From Neckera pumila (Eukaryota > Streptophyta > Bryopsida > Hypnales > Neckeraceae), in NCBI GenBank assembly GCA_963969595.1, contig OZ018411.1, forward strand, positions 29,461,445-29,525,444: a stretch of DNA of 64,000 bases. The letters run 5' to 3'. Position numbers and translations under genes: made by a program. This document shows positions 23,654-36,300 of this stretch, piece after piece (within the stretch, counting starts at the first letter, position 1; each line of letters opens with the position of its first letter). Below the pieces are notes generated by a model. The model did no database searches and was not told the DNA's origin. It was given only the letters and a program-made list of their open reading frames with translations.

Positions 23654-26099
23654 GTGTAGTCTCTGGTGGCACCAAATCTGCGTCCATTTCTTGAATTGAT
23701 TAGCCCACGTCAGAACCTCTTTGCAATTGATTAGCATACGTCAGAAGCACTTTGCAGCGTTGCATCTTAGAAATCATGGGATGTAAAATTACTTGCTCAA
23801 GGATTACAACTTAGAAATCCTCTCCTACTCAAGGATTACAGCTTAGACCTGCGTGCCTGCGATGCCTGCGTTGCCTTGGTAAACCTTGCTGAAGCTTTAG
23901 CGCCACTGTTGACAGACCCTTCCCTATCCGTTTTTGGTCCCTGCACAAGGAGGCAGTTGATTCAACAGTAACTTGTAGGCTTCGTACCTAATGAGCCAGT
24001 TAGCATAAATGAAAAGATGGACTTGTTCGTAATGTATCAGGTGGGCTCTGTAGGAAGAGGAAGAGAAGATCGTGAAGGGCATCACAGACAATAACCAAGC
24101 AAAGTTTTGATAGTAAAGAACTCGGTGGCACATGCAAAGTCACTCAGTTAATTAGATCACATCTCCATTAGACAACGCTACCGTAGAATATATTCTTCAA
24201 ACGAGCTTGTGAACCCTAATATTATTTTTAGCTATGTCCAGATTCATCAACTACCGTGGAATTGGTTCTTTGTGTCTCCTTGACTAACCCACATTTAATT
24301 GTTTTGATAAGTTTCAGACTGCCAGATGGATGGCTTCATCTTCAACCCCGTGCTCAATGTTGTCATTCTATTTTTGATTTCTTAGTAGTAGTTTAGACCA
24401 TGTTATTAACACATACTTGGTTGCTCACACCCTAGTCGCAAGAATAATCAACGAGTATTATAATTTGAGATTATTGAACTTGTATTTCATCCTTTTTGCC
24501 ATACTCTACTCAAGTTTAACCTTGTCTTTCCGCTAATGAAACGACTCAAATGACTTCGAATCCCCAGTACAGACTTCAACCAGAGATTGCTTGCCTCTTT
24601 GTTTGTTCCTCCTGAGTATATTACGCGGGTCTCCTAGCACAGGCTGCTAATGGGTCTCGGGCGTAAACTTAATGATCAACTGGTATGCTTTCTAGGTTGA
24701 AATGAGTGAGTGGAGCTTTAAAAAGTTATGATGAGTGCTCTCTGAATGCTACTAGCTTCAGAAGGTGATGCATTATCATGAGCTCATTACCGTACATGTT
24801 TGTTTGTATGAATCAGGTGTTTTGGATTTACAAGCTGGCGGCGGACAAACGTGAGGACCAACAAAAAGTCTACTGCTTAATGTTTGCAGCGGCTTCTAGT
24901 TTCAGTGTTGGTGACCAGCAAAGTTTCACAATTTTTTGCAGTTTTGGTGACTATAGTTGTCAGTTTGTGTCCTCCAATCTCTCCTAAGTATGCAGATTAA
25001 CCTTAGGGTTAGAATCAAAGCACATGTACCACACCGGTGCGCCCACCATCTAAATCTGCACGAATGCATCAAAGAATGGCATTAGTATTTGAACTCATGG
25101 ATGGCTACCCACCAAAGCAAAGCTCAATTAAATTAGTGGAATGTACCTTAACATCATTGAAATTTGGCATTTTTGAAACAGGCATCCTAAGACACTTCTT
25201 TTTGTCGTTGTCTTTGCTCTACTGAAACACCGTTGTGGAAAGAAGGTTGCTACCTGTTTTGCTCAGGTATGTTTGCCTTGGATGGTTTCTTCCAAAGTTA
25301 ATTCTTTTTTGCTTTTGCTGTCTTTTCCTTTTCTATTTTTGGAAGGGGTGGGGGCTGCCTTACGAAACACTGTTGCTCCCTTGGGGGAATTTGTGGTGGG
25401 TGGTGGGTGGTGGATTCAGCAGATTATTAGTTCACAAGTTTGAGCTTCTTATTTGAATTCATTATTCTGATCTTCCTAAGCAAATTTCTAAGAAGGTGAT
25501 GATGAACTTTCTTTACATTAGGAACTGCATTAATTAGTTCGTCACTAGCTCCCCATCATTGTTCGATGTTCATTCTTCCTGGCCAGTACAGGCACAATTA
25601 TTGACCGACTTCAATTGAGGTCATTTGCATAACAGAAATAATTTTCTCTTTTATCACTGGGCTTTGTTCTTCAGCTGCTGTGGATCTTCTGCATTACTGT
25701 TTGCACAACTTGCAACTGTTATGCATATTGTAGGTGTGATAGCAATTGAATTAGGGCATACACTTTTCGTTCATTCATAGACTGTCCATTCTGCAATCAC
25801 AGAGACTCAGAAGTTGTATGTAGGCATTACGTCCTATTTGGCACTCCTGTGTACCATGTTGAATACAAAATACGATGGATTGACTGTATCACAAATGGCA
25901 TGTCGAGGGAAAAAATGGCAAGTTCGGTCAACCATGACTGACGCCAAATGGGCCACGAAGTTCACTGCATTAACTTACTGCATTGATATGCCCAAAACGT
26001 AAATTGTGCCACCACTAAGGTAGCAAGGAAGAGTGGAGGGCATGCAATGTTGGATTGTTTGTTCTTTCAAAACCAAATAGCAATGTTCATGTCACCTTT

Positions 26100-28255
26100 T
26101 TGTAAAGGTTCATTAGTCTAGTAATGACACAGTATGGTAGTATGTTCCTAAACCGACCATTTAAGAGCTAAATTGCCTTTTCAGAGAAGCTGAACTCCTT
26201 GGAACAATTTTTAGTGAATTTTCGTAGGAAGAAACATGGAATCAGCATCTAATCCGAGCTGTTTCTAATTTTTTGGACATTTGTCCAATTAGTTACGAAT
26301 TTTTGAAGTCGAAACACAATGGTCACTAAAACTAACCACCTCCTTTATAGCTATTACATTGAAAAAAATAAAATGTACCTCTAAGTTACAGTCACTATTA
26401 GAGCATGCTTGCTTTCAGAGCAGACTACCTTATATAACAATGTGGACGGTTAACCTTAGAGCGTCGTGGGCACCATTTTGTGGCATTCCAATAACAATAA
26501 TGTATGATGGAAAGAGTTCAAAAGCATTTTTTCATGCAGATTATTCTTGTAGACCTTTCATAGTGGATTAGGAAGAGGTCAATTGAGATTGTAGCCTTGC
26601 CAATTTTTGTCTTCACATAAATGAGAAGTTGTTAAAAAATTCAAATCATAGATATGCTATTTTTTATTATTTTGGGAAGAAGTTGCTCCGTGTTTTACAT
26701 CTGAAATTTTGCCACAAATTTTTTTATTTTTAATTTGAGTCAAATTAACAAATTAAAGGTCACGTACTCTACTCTCTATTCAAATTTGAATTTTGAAAAA
26801 ATTCCTAACATTTAGTATTTTTTTGCAATTTGAACTTTGGATGTATGTTCAATGTCTATATTATATTATTATAGAATGATACGGACATTGAGTATACACC
26901 ATGATGTTAGTCATTGTAATATTCAGACAATGTGAAATTTTCTTATTTTTTGAAATAATTTGTGTTTAATGTCATTTTCTTTGCTTTTTATTCAATAATT
27001 TTGAGTAAAATAAGTTTTTGACTAAAAAATATAAGTTTTTTGTAAGTATAGATGTCATATTATTTAATCTTTGAAAAAAATATATAAAGAATTTCATAAA
27101 TACCTAGTTGCAAAATGGCAATAAACTGAGTGGGATGGGTAGTGAGGTTTGAAATCAATGGTCATGGGTCCATCATTTAGGGGTTAATGATGAAAATGAA
27201 GTTTATAAAGAAAGATACGTAGGTGTGTTCAAGAAACTTACATGATGTCTCTTGTTAGTAGGAGAGTTTTTGTTGCTCACACTCTTTCAACATGGTTTTA
27301 ATTTATATAAACAACATGCTCATAAAAAAAAATATGTATTCATTTTCACTTCTAATGGACTAGTATCAGAATTAAAGTAGACATTTGGAAACAATTTGTA
27401 CACATGTTTTTTTTATTACAATGCCCTATAAGTCAATTTGGGCTGAGTCCTTCAAAATTTGAGCAATACGTTTGTTCTTTATTGAAATTATCCTTTGTTG
27501 ATTAAAAATTAGGAGGGGCGCTCTTCTTGGAAGTTAATTTGGAAATTTGGAAAAATTTGGGAATCCAACAATTTTTGATGACTCATGAGTATGTCATTAG
27601 AAAATTTAAACAAAGTACAAGATGTTGACAAGTCCTCCATAATGAAACCCAATTGAAGATGTTGACATTTCTTCTGGATGTTTTAGGTTTCTTCAGATGA
27701 ATTCACATGCCGTAGCCCAACAACATAAAGAGTGAGCTTTGCTATCAATTCATGCAGTGCGGCTGCTTTTTTGCTTGAAGCAAGAACGACATTTGCATCA
27801 GGTATTTGTCTTTAATTCCTAATCCCTCAAGGCCTAATAATATTATGGCAATGGAGGTTCTCAATTAATCGTCTCACTTTGATATTTTTTGCACATTCAT
27901 TTTCTTGAAACTTGATATTTTCATCGTACGGAAGTATAGATTTGACATGTGAAAAGAGGATTGAAAGACTTCAATTTCCTTTTGTACTTTGAGCATCCTT
28001 GTGATCTAACATTTATAATCTTTCAATATGTAAGTGATATTCCTTTGTTTGCTATTTGTATGTGGTCTCTCATTTACCTAATTTTAGAATTTTTTATATT
28101 TGCATTAAAAAAAAAATTGAAGTGAGTTTATCAAAATTTTGGCTTATTTTTCACTTCAGAGTACATTATTTGAAGCTCAAAGAAGGCTTCAGGCATTTAA
28201 GGGCTGATACAAATGGACAACTATTTTGAGAGTTTTGAAGCTTTGGTGGCCATTG
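26100..28255. other. AT-rich interior of element A with repeat ends
   Basis: No gene seen. At 27107-27186 a repeat end finishing CATTTAGGGG-TTAA matches, in reverse orientation, 50896-50984 in element B (shared TTTGAAATCAATGGTC-like core). This marks another TTAA-type repeat family whose other end I could not place. Confidence 0.45.
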
Positions 28256-28259
28256 TTAA

Positions 28260-29180
28260 ACCTTAAAGTTCCTTGACTATGTTCTCCCCAAAAATGCTTT
28301 AAAACTGCCATTTCTAATACAAGTACCAAATTTTTGAAAAAATATCATTTTTGGACACATGCAACCATAGGACCTTGTAGTACTCTGGTTTGGAAATGTG
28401 AGGAAAAAATTTCAGAAATTTTCATCATGTAGATTGGAAGATATTAGCATTTGAAGTGGCAAAAGTCTTTTTTTTGGCCCTGCAAAAAACCGGGCAGCTG
28501 CACTTCACAAGGTCAGCTTATTATGAAAAGAATTCTAAAAAGGTTGTGCTTCTTTGGATTCATTCTTCCGGGCAAGTCAGCTACATGCTTGAAAAGTTTC
28601 AGATTATTTGGAATTATACAACATATAGCAAAAAAATAGTAAGTAGAAAGAAGTAGAGAATGGTTCAAAACACAAAATTGTTAAGAAGTTAATTATGGAA
28701 TTGAAAAATGCCAATCCCAATGGTTGCAGTGTTGTAATAAATCTACATCCTACAATTTTATTTTTTTTGAAATTATTGAAAATTGAGTGAAATAAACAAC
28801 ATCAAATTTTATTTTAGAATAGACAATCCATAATTGCCTGCAAACTAAAAATCCTTATAACATTTGACTCATTGATCTAAATGGAATGATTCAAAGCTCT
28901 CCACGTATTTATAAATCTAATAAACTAATTTCAAATTTTTATTTTTGAGAAAGTAACTTATTCTGATGTGCCCAGACTACCCAAGTTGAAAAACAAACAA
29001 CATTTTAGGCCATAACTTTTGACTCGTATTTCCAAATGTCAAAAAAATTTGTGCATATGAAAGATATTCCTTGTCCTCACCTTCCATAAAAATTTCAGCC
29101 TAAAGTATGCAAGTCTCTAGCCACACGTACCAGCCCAAAATTTCTATGTTGCCAAAAAATGCATATTGGTCCTTTAGGGG
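28260..29180 (+). mobile_element. ~920-bp TTAA MITE, family 1, copy in element A
   Basis: A 921-bp element between TTAA at 28256-28259 and 29181-29184. The right terminus TTGGTCCTTTAGGGG is close to consensus; the left reads ACCTTAAAGTTCC. It sits directly upstream of the remnant accessory frame of element A and is the copy most like 3536-4457. Confidence 0.8.
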
Positions 29181-29342
29181 TTAACAAACTTTACACAAAA
29201 TGTTTTTTTTTTTGCTCATTTTCAAAGTACAAGTTAAAAAAATCATAAACGTGATTACACATTGCTAAATTTTAAGTGTTCAACAACCTCATTACAGAAA
29301 TTATTGTTACTTTATCCTCTTTAAACTATAAATGTTTTTGTT

Positions 29343-29951
29343 ATGCCTTACATCTTGATTGTACTTTATGTCATTTTTGGAGGAAGAATGACTAAATGGT
29401 GTTCTTGTGACATTGATGCAATAAGTGACGCTTGTGGGGACCAAGTAGATTTGATGGAAGTGGAACAAGACCCGGATTATACTCTTGCAAAAGAAGTTGA
29501 TGATGTGGACAACGTAGAACTGCATCAAGCTGAAGGAGACGTGGGAGAATGTGCAAATACAATAGCACCAACGGAGTCCATGTCAACGTTATCAGCATTT
29601 AGCCAAATGGATCAAATGAGCTTTTTCTCGGATGTTGATGGATATTATCGTAATAGGGACAACGTTCAATTCTCTCGGACAAGTGAAGGACCACATTACA
29701 TTTATCACTGGATAACTTCCATCTTGGAAGGACCTTCTCTGTCGCCAACTTTATTAGAGGGAGTGACAATGCATGTTGCAAGCGCCATGGTGGATATGGC
29801 GTTGCAATATACCTCTTCACCTCCAATGAATCCAAATGGTGGACCAAGTGCACACGAACAAACAGAGGCAACTAGTAAAAGAGAAGGAAAAGACTTGGTG
29901 CAATCATCTGCACAAGTGTTGGAGATACCCGATGAAGCAGGGCCATTATAA
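29343..29951 (+). pseudogene. C-terminal remnant of the accessory protein (element A)
   Basis: A 202-codon frame. Its middle matches the C-terminal part of the 54154-58731 frame in element B. A has SDVDGYYRNRDNVQFSRT..EG and TSILEGPS; B has EGVDGFFYDREGIRYRRT..EG and TSVLEEIS. It sits at the same place, about 0.5 kb inside the right terminus, in the same orientation. The upstream two-thirds of the B gene are missing here. The first residues (MPYILIVLYVIFGG) are probably non-native sequence joined by deletion. The rest is acidic. Function is unknown; the match gives the strongest link between the right halves of A and B. Confidence 0.6.
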
Positions 29952-30450
29952 GAGACATAGAAGTACATGTGATGGTAGTGTAAGGTGTGTGAAAGTGCAG
30001 ACCTTGTATGTTAGATTTGAAAGTGTATGTAGATGTTTGAATGACTATATGGTTTTTGATTGATGTAAATACGTAATTTAAAAATGTGAAGGTAGTTGCT
30101 AAACCTTTAATGTCATTCTGATTTTATAAATACATATTTCAAAAATTGTAGTGAATATTGCTATACACATGGTATAGGCATTTAAATATTATAATATTAA
30201 TGTAATTGCAATGTACAAAGCAGAAAGATTAATATATGAGACCAAAACAAATGATTGATAGGAAGAAATAAAATGTCTTGCACTTGTGTTTCTTTGGAAG
30301 AACTAAAATTGCATCTTCATAGATAGTTTGCATTCAAAGTGATAGTATTGCATGATAAAATTGAAAAATGGATTTCTTAAAAATTGGAGGGTGCTCAAAC
30401 TTTTGATGACACATTTTTTGTGAATAATTTTGCATACGATCATTGCACTT
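29952..30450. other. 3' flank of remnant gene to right terminus of A
   Basis: AT-rich, no gene. It ends with the palindrome GCACTTGGCCAAGTGC at 30445-30460, which overlaps the start of the terminal repeat. Confidence 0.5.
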
Positions 30451-30479
30451 GGCCAAGTGCAAAAATGTCTAATTCTGCA

Positions 30480-32918
30480 TAATATGGCTATTGAATCTTT
30501 GTGGATTTACAAGAAATTGGCAATTTAGGGTTCAGTGCTAGCGATTGATCTTTTGATGTTTTTCTTTATTGTCCATTTTCATTTATGTTCCTATATTTGT
30601 ATTGTAATATAGGTGTTGGAACATGTAGCTAATTGATAGAATTTTAGAAATGCATTTTCCCAACATGTGGGCATCTGCTATTGATTTTTTAAACATTTAG
30701 GTTTTGAAAAAGTTATGGCAGTGCACGTTTGGATTTAGTTTTAGAAGTTGACTTTTCTTCCTATTGCCATAACTTGCACAAAACTACATCACTATATACA
30801 ATCCTAGCTAAATCAAAGATTTTATGCCACATTTATGGATTTTAAAGCTTTGCATCTACAAGAATGTGATTGAGCTTGGGTAATTTTATATGTAAAAGAA
30901 TCTCAAACCCTATTTGTTAATTTAGATCTAAGTAGTCATTAGTGGGAAAAAAGAACTTCATAAAAAACTTAGTGTAAGAAAAAAAAATGTAGTAGAAAAA
31001 AAAAATATAAACTGAAATAGCATATCATATATTCATGGCAATTAAGAATTATAAGTAATAGAAGCCTCCTTTTTAATGGCCCAAAGTAGAAAATTACATA
31101 ATGATAGCATGCCTAAAGAGAATTTACAAAAGGTAATACCCCCCTATAAAATACTTGGTGTTTGCACCTATCTCCTTATTTTTTTCACACACTGCACCCC
31201 CAAGTATGCAATTGTAAAATTAATTATCTTTATATTGGCATCTAGATGATTAATCTGAAATTTTTGTTGCCTAGCTTTTATGAATAATAAATATAAAATA
31301 CATCATTATTGAAATGTAAAAGAATCACTATTAGGAAAAAATAGTGACGTTTTAATGATTAAATATTTGACCATTTCTTGCTAGTTAATGTAAAACAAAA
31401 TTTTGGCCAATTTAATAAATTGTATGCTATATAATATAATTACATTTGCTCTTGGGATGTTTTTGTTTTTGTTTTTGAGTGTTGGCATTGCAAAATGGCT
31501 AAAGACAATTGATAACCAAATATATGTATAGTTCTATAAGAAAAAATGAGAAATTTGTATTTACTTCCAATCATTAGGCGGTGCTCAATGTTCAATTGAA
31601 ATAGGAACAAGCATTATTAAAGGATTAATTCCAAAGGTATGGAATTAGGTATTTCTAAGAAAAATGTTCAATTGCAATTGTTCAATCCATGTTTAGGAAA
31701 GTTATGAAGTAAAGGATTTTGTTTTTAATAGCGATCAATTATATATTCCTTTAGGTGTCTTCTTCATACTGCTATGAAGGGATGTCAAAATTACTACGGA
31801 TCTTTGTTTTAATTTAAAGTTATTTGAAATGTTTGAAAGATTTGAAATGTTCATAATGCATTAGAGAAAATTTGTAGGCAATGGGAGGGCTGCTTTCTTG
31901 CATGAAAATGTGCAATTGTAGGAAATATCATTCCAAATTGTTACTCATGGAACCTTGCTAGTGAAAGTCAGCTGGTACGCTATATTGAATTTTCGATTAG
32001 TTTTTTTTTTTTTAAAATTTTAAATAATAAATTTTATATAATAATTTTGTATTTTATATATTTGCACATCCGCTAAAATTGAAACGACCCTCTATAAGGC
32101 CCAAATGTTTTGTATTGACTCAAGAAGATGCATTAGCAAATATAAAGAGCACAATGTATATGTAGTTTTCATCTACTTGGGTTTGTAGAGAAAAATAAAG
32201 ACATTGTGTGCAAAGATTTAGTTACATATGATTCATTTTTATGTCATAATCATGTTATATTCATTTTAGCCTAAAAACACTTGTTGTCCTTGAAAATGAA
32301 AATCTAATAATACAATTTAAAAAACTAGTCTAAGACTGCATCATTAGGAGGTTTGAAGGCAAAATAAAGTCTGTTTTAGACCTGTTTCCCTATTCTAAAC
32401 CACCAATAATACTATCAAATTTTCTTTTCATTTTTTCATTATATATATATATAATGAAAAGATGAAAAGAAAATTATTATTATTATTATTATTTTCAAAA
32501 ATCTAACTTGGCACAATCTCGATCACATCAAATTGTTGATGTGATACATTTCCACAATCCGGGAATTCAAGATAACTCACATAGTTCTTTAGGCCTCAAC
32601 TTTCTTCTAATGACTTGAACTTTACAATGACTTTAGAAATTATAAAAGTAATTTTTTTAATACTTTTGCAAAGAAGAAAGGTCAAATTAGATAAGTTTTT
32701 GGAATTCATATAACAATTAAAAATTTGTGTCCAAATCCATATCATTGAATTGGATTTTAATGAATGAAAAATTTACAAGCATGTCCAAAATTTCATATTT
32801 GAAATAAAGGCTATTCAACTTATTATAAAATCAACATTTTAGATCTATTTGATTCAACTATTCAAACTTAAATTGCTTCATAATTAAATAACAAGCAAAC
32901 ACTTTTATTGATATTTTA
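30480..32918. other. AT-rich spacer between elements A and B
   Basis: No gene seen. At 32433-32495 there is a palindrome (TTTTCATTATATATATATAT... to ...ATAATGAAAA) followed by a short (ATT)n run. The rest is low-complexity AT-rich DNA. Confidence 0.5.
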
Positions 32919-33003
32919 AACACAAAATTCGTCATTTTTGCACTTGGCCTTCTAAAACTGCACTTACAAACCATACAAGCAAAATTGGGCTATTCACCAA
33001 AAA

Positions 33004-33021
33004 GGGGGGGGGGGGGGGGGG
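33004..33021. repeat. Poly-G run, 18 bases
   Basis: Eighteen consecutive G just inside the left end of element B. It may be prone to length error in sequencing and could form a quadruplex. Confidence 0.95.
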
Positions 33022-33385
33022 TTGCAAATTTTTGTTTTTTTGGAATTATTGAAAATTGTAGAATGAGACATTCAGTCTTCTTTGTGCAATGATTGTATTT
33101 GAGCCATTTTGTTTTCCGTTCATGAAGTAATACACAGGATTTTCCTTTTCAATTTACAAGTTTACAGCTGCAATGATGCTTCTTGATACATATACAAAAT
33201 TTTGTATATCATTATTAAAAATGATTTTTGTAAGTGCAAATACCTTCAACTTTTGCATATACTCAATTACATAAGCTCAAGTCCACTACTACTGACAATA
33301 AATATATGCTTCATTTACAACTTCTATAAATCCCCCTAAATGTAATACTTCACTTCAATATGCATGTAGGTCATTCCGCAAACGT

Positions 33386-36300
33386 TCATTGTCCAACTCC
33401 TCCATCTGCATTGCAATGTATTCTAGCAAATGAGGTTTCGCTAGTATTGGGATACTGAACTTCTTCCTCCATTACTACTTCATGAACTCGTACACTGTCA
33501 TCTTGCACAATCCCACCTTTTGATTTCATAGATATGTTTATCCATGAGAAAATAGCAGATTCTTTCTCTACCCATCCATGTTGTTCACAAGAAGGCTCCC
33601 ACGACGCTTCCATGCAATTTGCATAACGCTTTCTGCTTGAGCTTCCACCTATGCCATTTCCTGCCTTCTGAATTGGCCAATACCATATCACTTTCATCTC
33701 TGCTGCTCGCTTGCGCTGACCAAACTCCAACACCTTCCCGAGAAAAAACGACACGCCTTCTCGTACTTCAGTTGCCTCCACACTGAGGGCCACAAATTGT
33801 CCAACTTGTAGGTCTTTTTCTGGTTCGAACACTGGAAATGGATCCTGTCCTTCCTCTGCGCTCGTTGTTGCAGCTGTATCTGTGCCTTCCTTCATCCTCT
33901 TTCTTCTTAGGGCCCTATTCCCCGACAGTTGTACTGGTTTGTTCCTTCGGGGACCGCAGTAGCCTCGTGCCTCTGGATTCGACATTGTTGCCATGATCGA
34001 GTCTATTGCAGTCAACATCGCGTTCGATTCTTCTCCTCCAACAGGACCTGTGTTCACTTCCGTGTGTTCCCCTTCGTTCCCATCAACTCTTGATGGCCAA
34101 AACGGTAGGTCCCGCTCCACCGTTCTATCTATATTGGGAAATTCTCTCAAATACTTCTTGAACTCTTCTGTATTATTTTTTGCTTCAAGGTTCTTCTCCA
34201 CATGCATTCCTCTCTCCACACATTTGTCTTTATATACAATGGAATCTTCGAGTGCCCTCAGCTCTCTCTCATCTGCCGCAAACACCTCTGCTAGATTGGG
34301 CTTCTCTGTTGGACTCGGTACGGATTGTAAACACATGTGCCCTTCTGTCGGTCCCCACGCGTCCTTGCTGAAGTGCTTGTGCTGAACTCTAGGCATTCCA
34401 TTCTCCATGTAGAACTTCATGTGATGTGGAAATGTTATCCCTGTCAGTTGGTCTCCTCCCCTTAGAAGGTGTGGTGTGATGAATGATTTCCAATCACGAA
34501 CATTCTCAAGTTTCCGTGCACTGACGAAGGACTCTGTGTATGATGTCCCTTTCTCAACCAAAAACAACAACTCATCCAGAGAATCAATATTGGTCCTCTT
34601 AAGCGTGTTTGAAATGATACTAAACCGTTGGTCTATGTCTTCGTGTGTATGTCCTACAATTAGAAAACATAATTGCACCTCCTGGAAGTAACCCATGCCC
34701 ACTAATGCTGCATACAAGGCAAACATGTATATGTTCTTGTTTTCGCGAGTTGTATTGTCCGCTTGAATTCGCAAAGTTGGCGGCAGCTTCCCCTTCCGTC
34801 TCCGTACATCAGATATCACGTGCATTATTGTAGTTATCACCTGATTGCTGTCATGTTTATGGTGTGCGTCAATCCACACATCTGCATACAATCCAATCCC
34901 ATGCACTAGTACTCCACAAAGATGAGTTTTCACGAATCGAGATTCTATGTTCTTCACCGTTTGCCTCATTTTTGGAACCATGGTCGTGTTCTGGTCCATG
35001 CCGTCCACTATCAAGCACATGTACAAATCCGGTGTTATCATTGCTGACCTTTTGAACAGCCAATAATCGCGCCTCTCTTCCATTTGATGTTGGATGTGTA
35101 TAATGTACCACTTCTTTATCTCCGCACGCGCTGCTACATTAGTTGTACCTTCCATTCCACATTTATATTCCCAACAATGATAACATTTTGAAAATCGGGA
35201 ATATGGGGGAATCTGTACCTGTGGAAATTCTTTGCGCCACAACCGATGGAAAGAAGCGAGGGACAGTGGCTCTCCATCTACCATCTTTTTCACTTCTTCA
35301 TTGATGTAGTTGAATACATCCACTTTTGTTGTGTTCATGGGTAACAATATCAATGGTACTATGATGTTGTCTACCTTCCTTCGTACTTGTCTGTGAGGTT
35401 GAATGCATCCAGCTTCCTTTACAAACTCTGCAAAACTCTCACGTGCAGCAGACAGTTTTGCTCCTTCTCTCAAGTGACATGTGTTTCCATGTACCGCAGC
35501 CACTCTTCCATATACATGTTGGGATTGCTTCAATTGCTTGAACCGCCGTTGCGAGTAACCAAGTGTTGTAGCGTAACAAGCATTGCAAACATGAAAACCA
35601 TCCAATTTAGTCTCATACTTGTCTATCTTCTCCTTTTCTGTTCTTCTGTAGAAAGCGCTCAACATCTGTAGCATCCACGTTGATCGGAGCTCGTACTTCT
35701 GTCCCCATGCCATGTACCTCTGGTTCAATATGTACTTCTCATCTATTTTTGTTAAGCAATTTTGCTTGCATCCACCTCTATTTTTGGCTGCCAATATACT
35801 CTGCAAGGTCACTTTTTGACTCAATGCTTTTCCTCTTACACGTGGTCCTTGCTCTTGTCTCCTTCGGGTAGCCATAGAATAACTTTGGATACTACTACAA
35901 TCCGGTAACCCATCCTTGACTTCTACATTGTTTCCAAAGCTATTCAACTGTTCCATTCTCAAAGAGCTATGATGAGGGGTGCTACTAGTACCAGGGGTGC
36001 TCTGAGATACTTCCGATGGACCAGGACTACTATTGCTCTCGTGGAACTCAAACTCCGATGTTCCTATAGGAGAGAAGGTAAAATTCTGTCCTCCACCAGA
36101 TTCCGCAATACTTGCCCTTCCTTGTCCAGTGGAACGGACTCTTGATTTCTTCCACCGAATCACCAACCCCACACATTGACCAAGACGCTCCCCTACTAGT
36201 TCTCCCGTCCAAATTGTTGTATCTACAACATGCAACACTTTCACAACAACCTCATGAGGGCATAGCTTAACATAGTGCAGCTCCATTCCACATAGAATAC

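Larger units (their letters stand above)
22200..26100. other. Gene-like island inside element A, coding content unresolved
   Basis: Composition rises in G+C, and splice-like signals appear (CAG|GTAAAC at 23255-23265, TTGCAG at 23160-23165). On the plus strand at 22242-22398 a 53-codon frame without ATG reads as credible protein, including LRQEIGFALAASAFFSQIVA. The rest has no long frame: frames of 60-116 codons at 23.0-23.6, 24.78-24.99 and 25.81-26.0 kb match nothing I recognise. A (GA)n tract is at 23633-23653. The island could be a captured host gene fragment, a non-coding transcript or unrelated inserted DNA. It occupies the same relative place as the 41.8-48.3 kb island in element B. Confidence 0.35.
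13045..30479. mobile_element. Giant DNA transposon A, about 17.4 kb, decayed
   Basis: Bounded by inverted terminal sequences. The left end at 13045-13073 holds GAATTAGACATT and TTGCACTTGG. The right end at about 30451-30479 is its reverse complement, with one change in the core but divergence in the outermost 5-8 bases. Just inside the left end on the minus strand is a remnant of a DUF7869-type transposase. Just inside the right end on the plus strand is a remnant of the accessory frame found whole in element B. The middle holds ~8 kb of AT-rich DNA, a gene-like island (22.2-26.0 kb) and inserted MITEs. I could not find a convincing target-site duplication. Nesting or rearrangement of separate ends is possible, but the parallel with element B makes one element the simplest reading. 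Confidence 0.6.
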
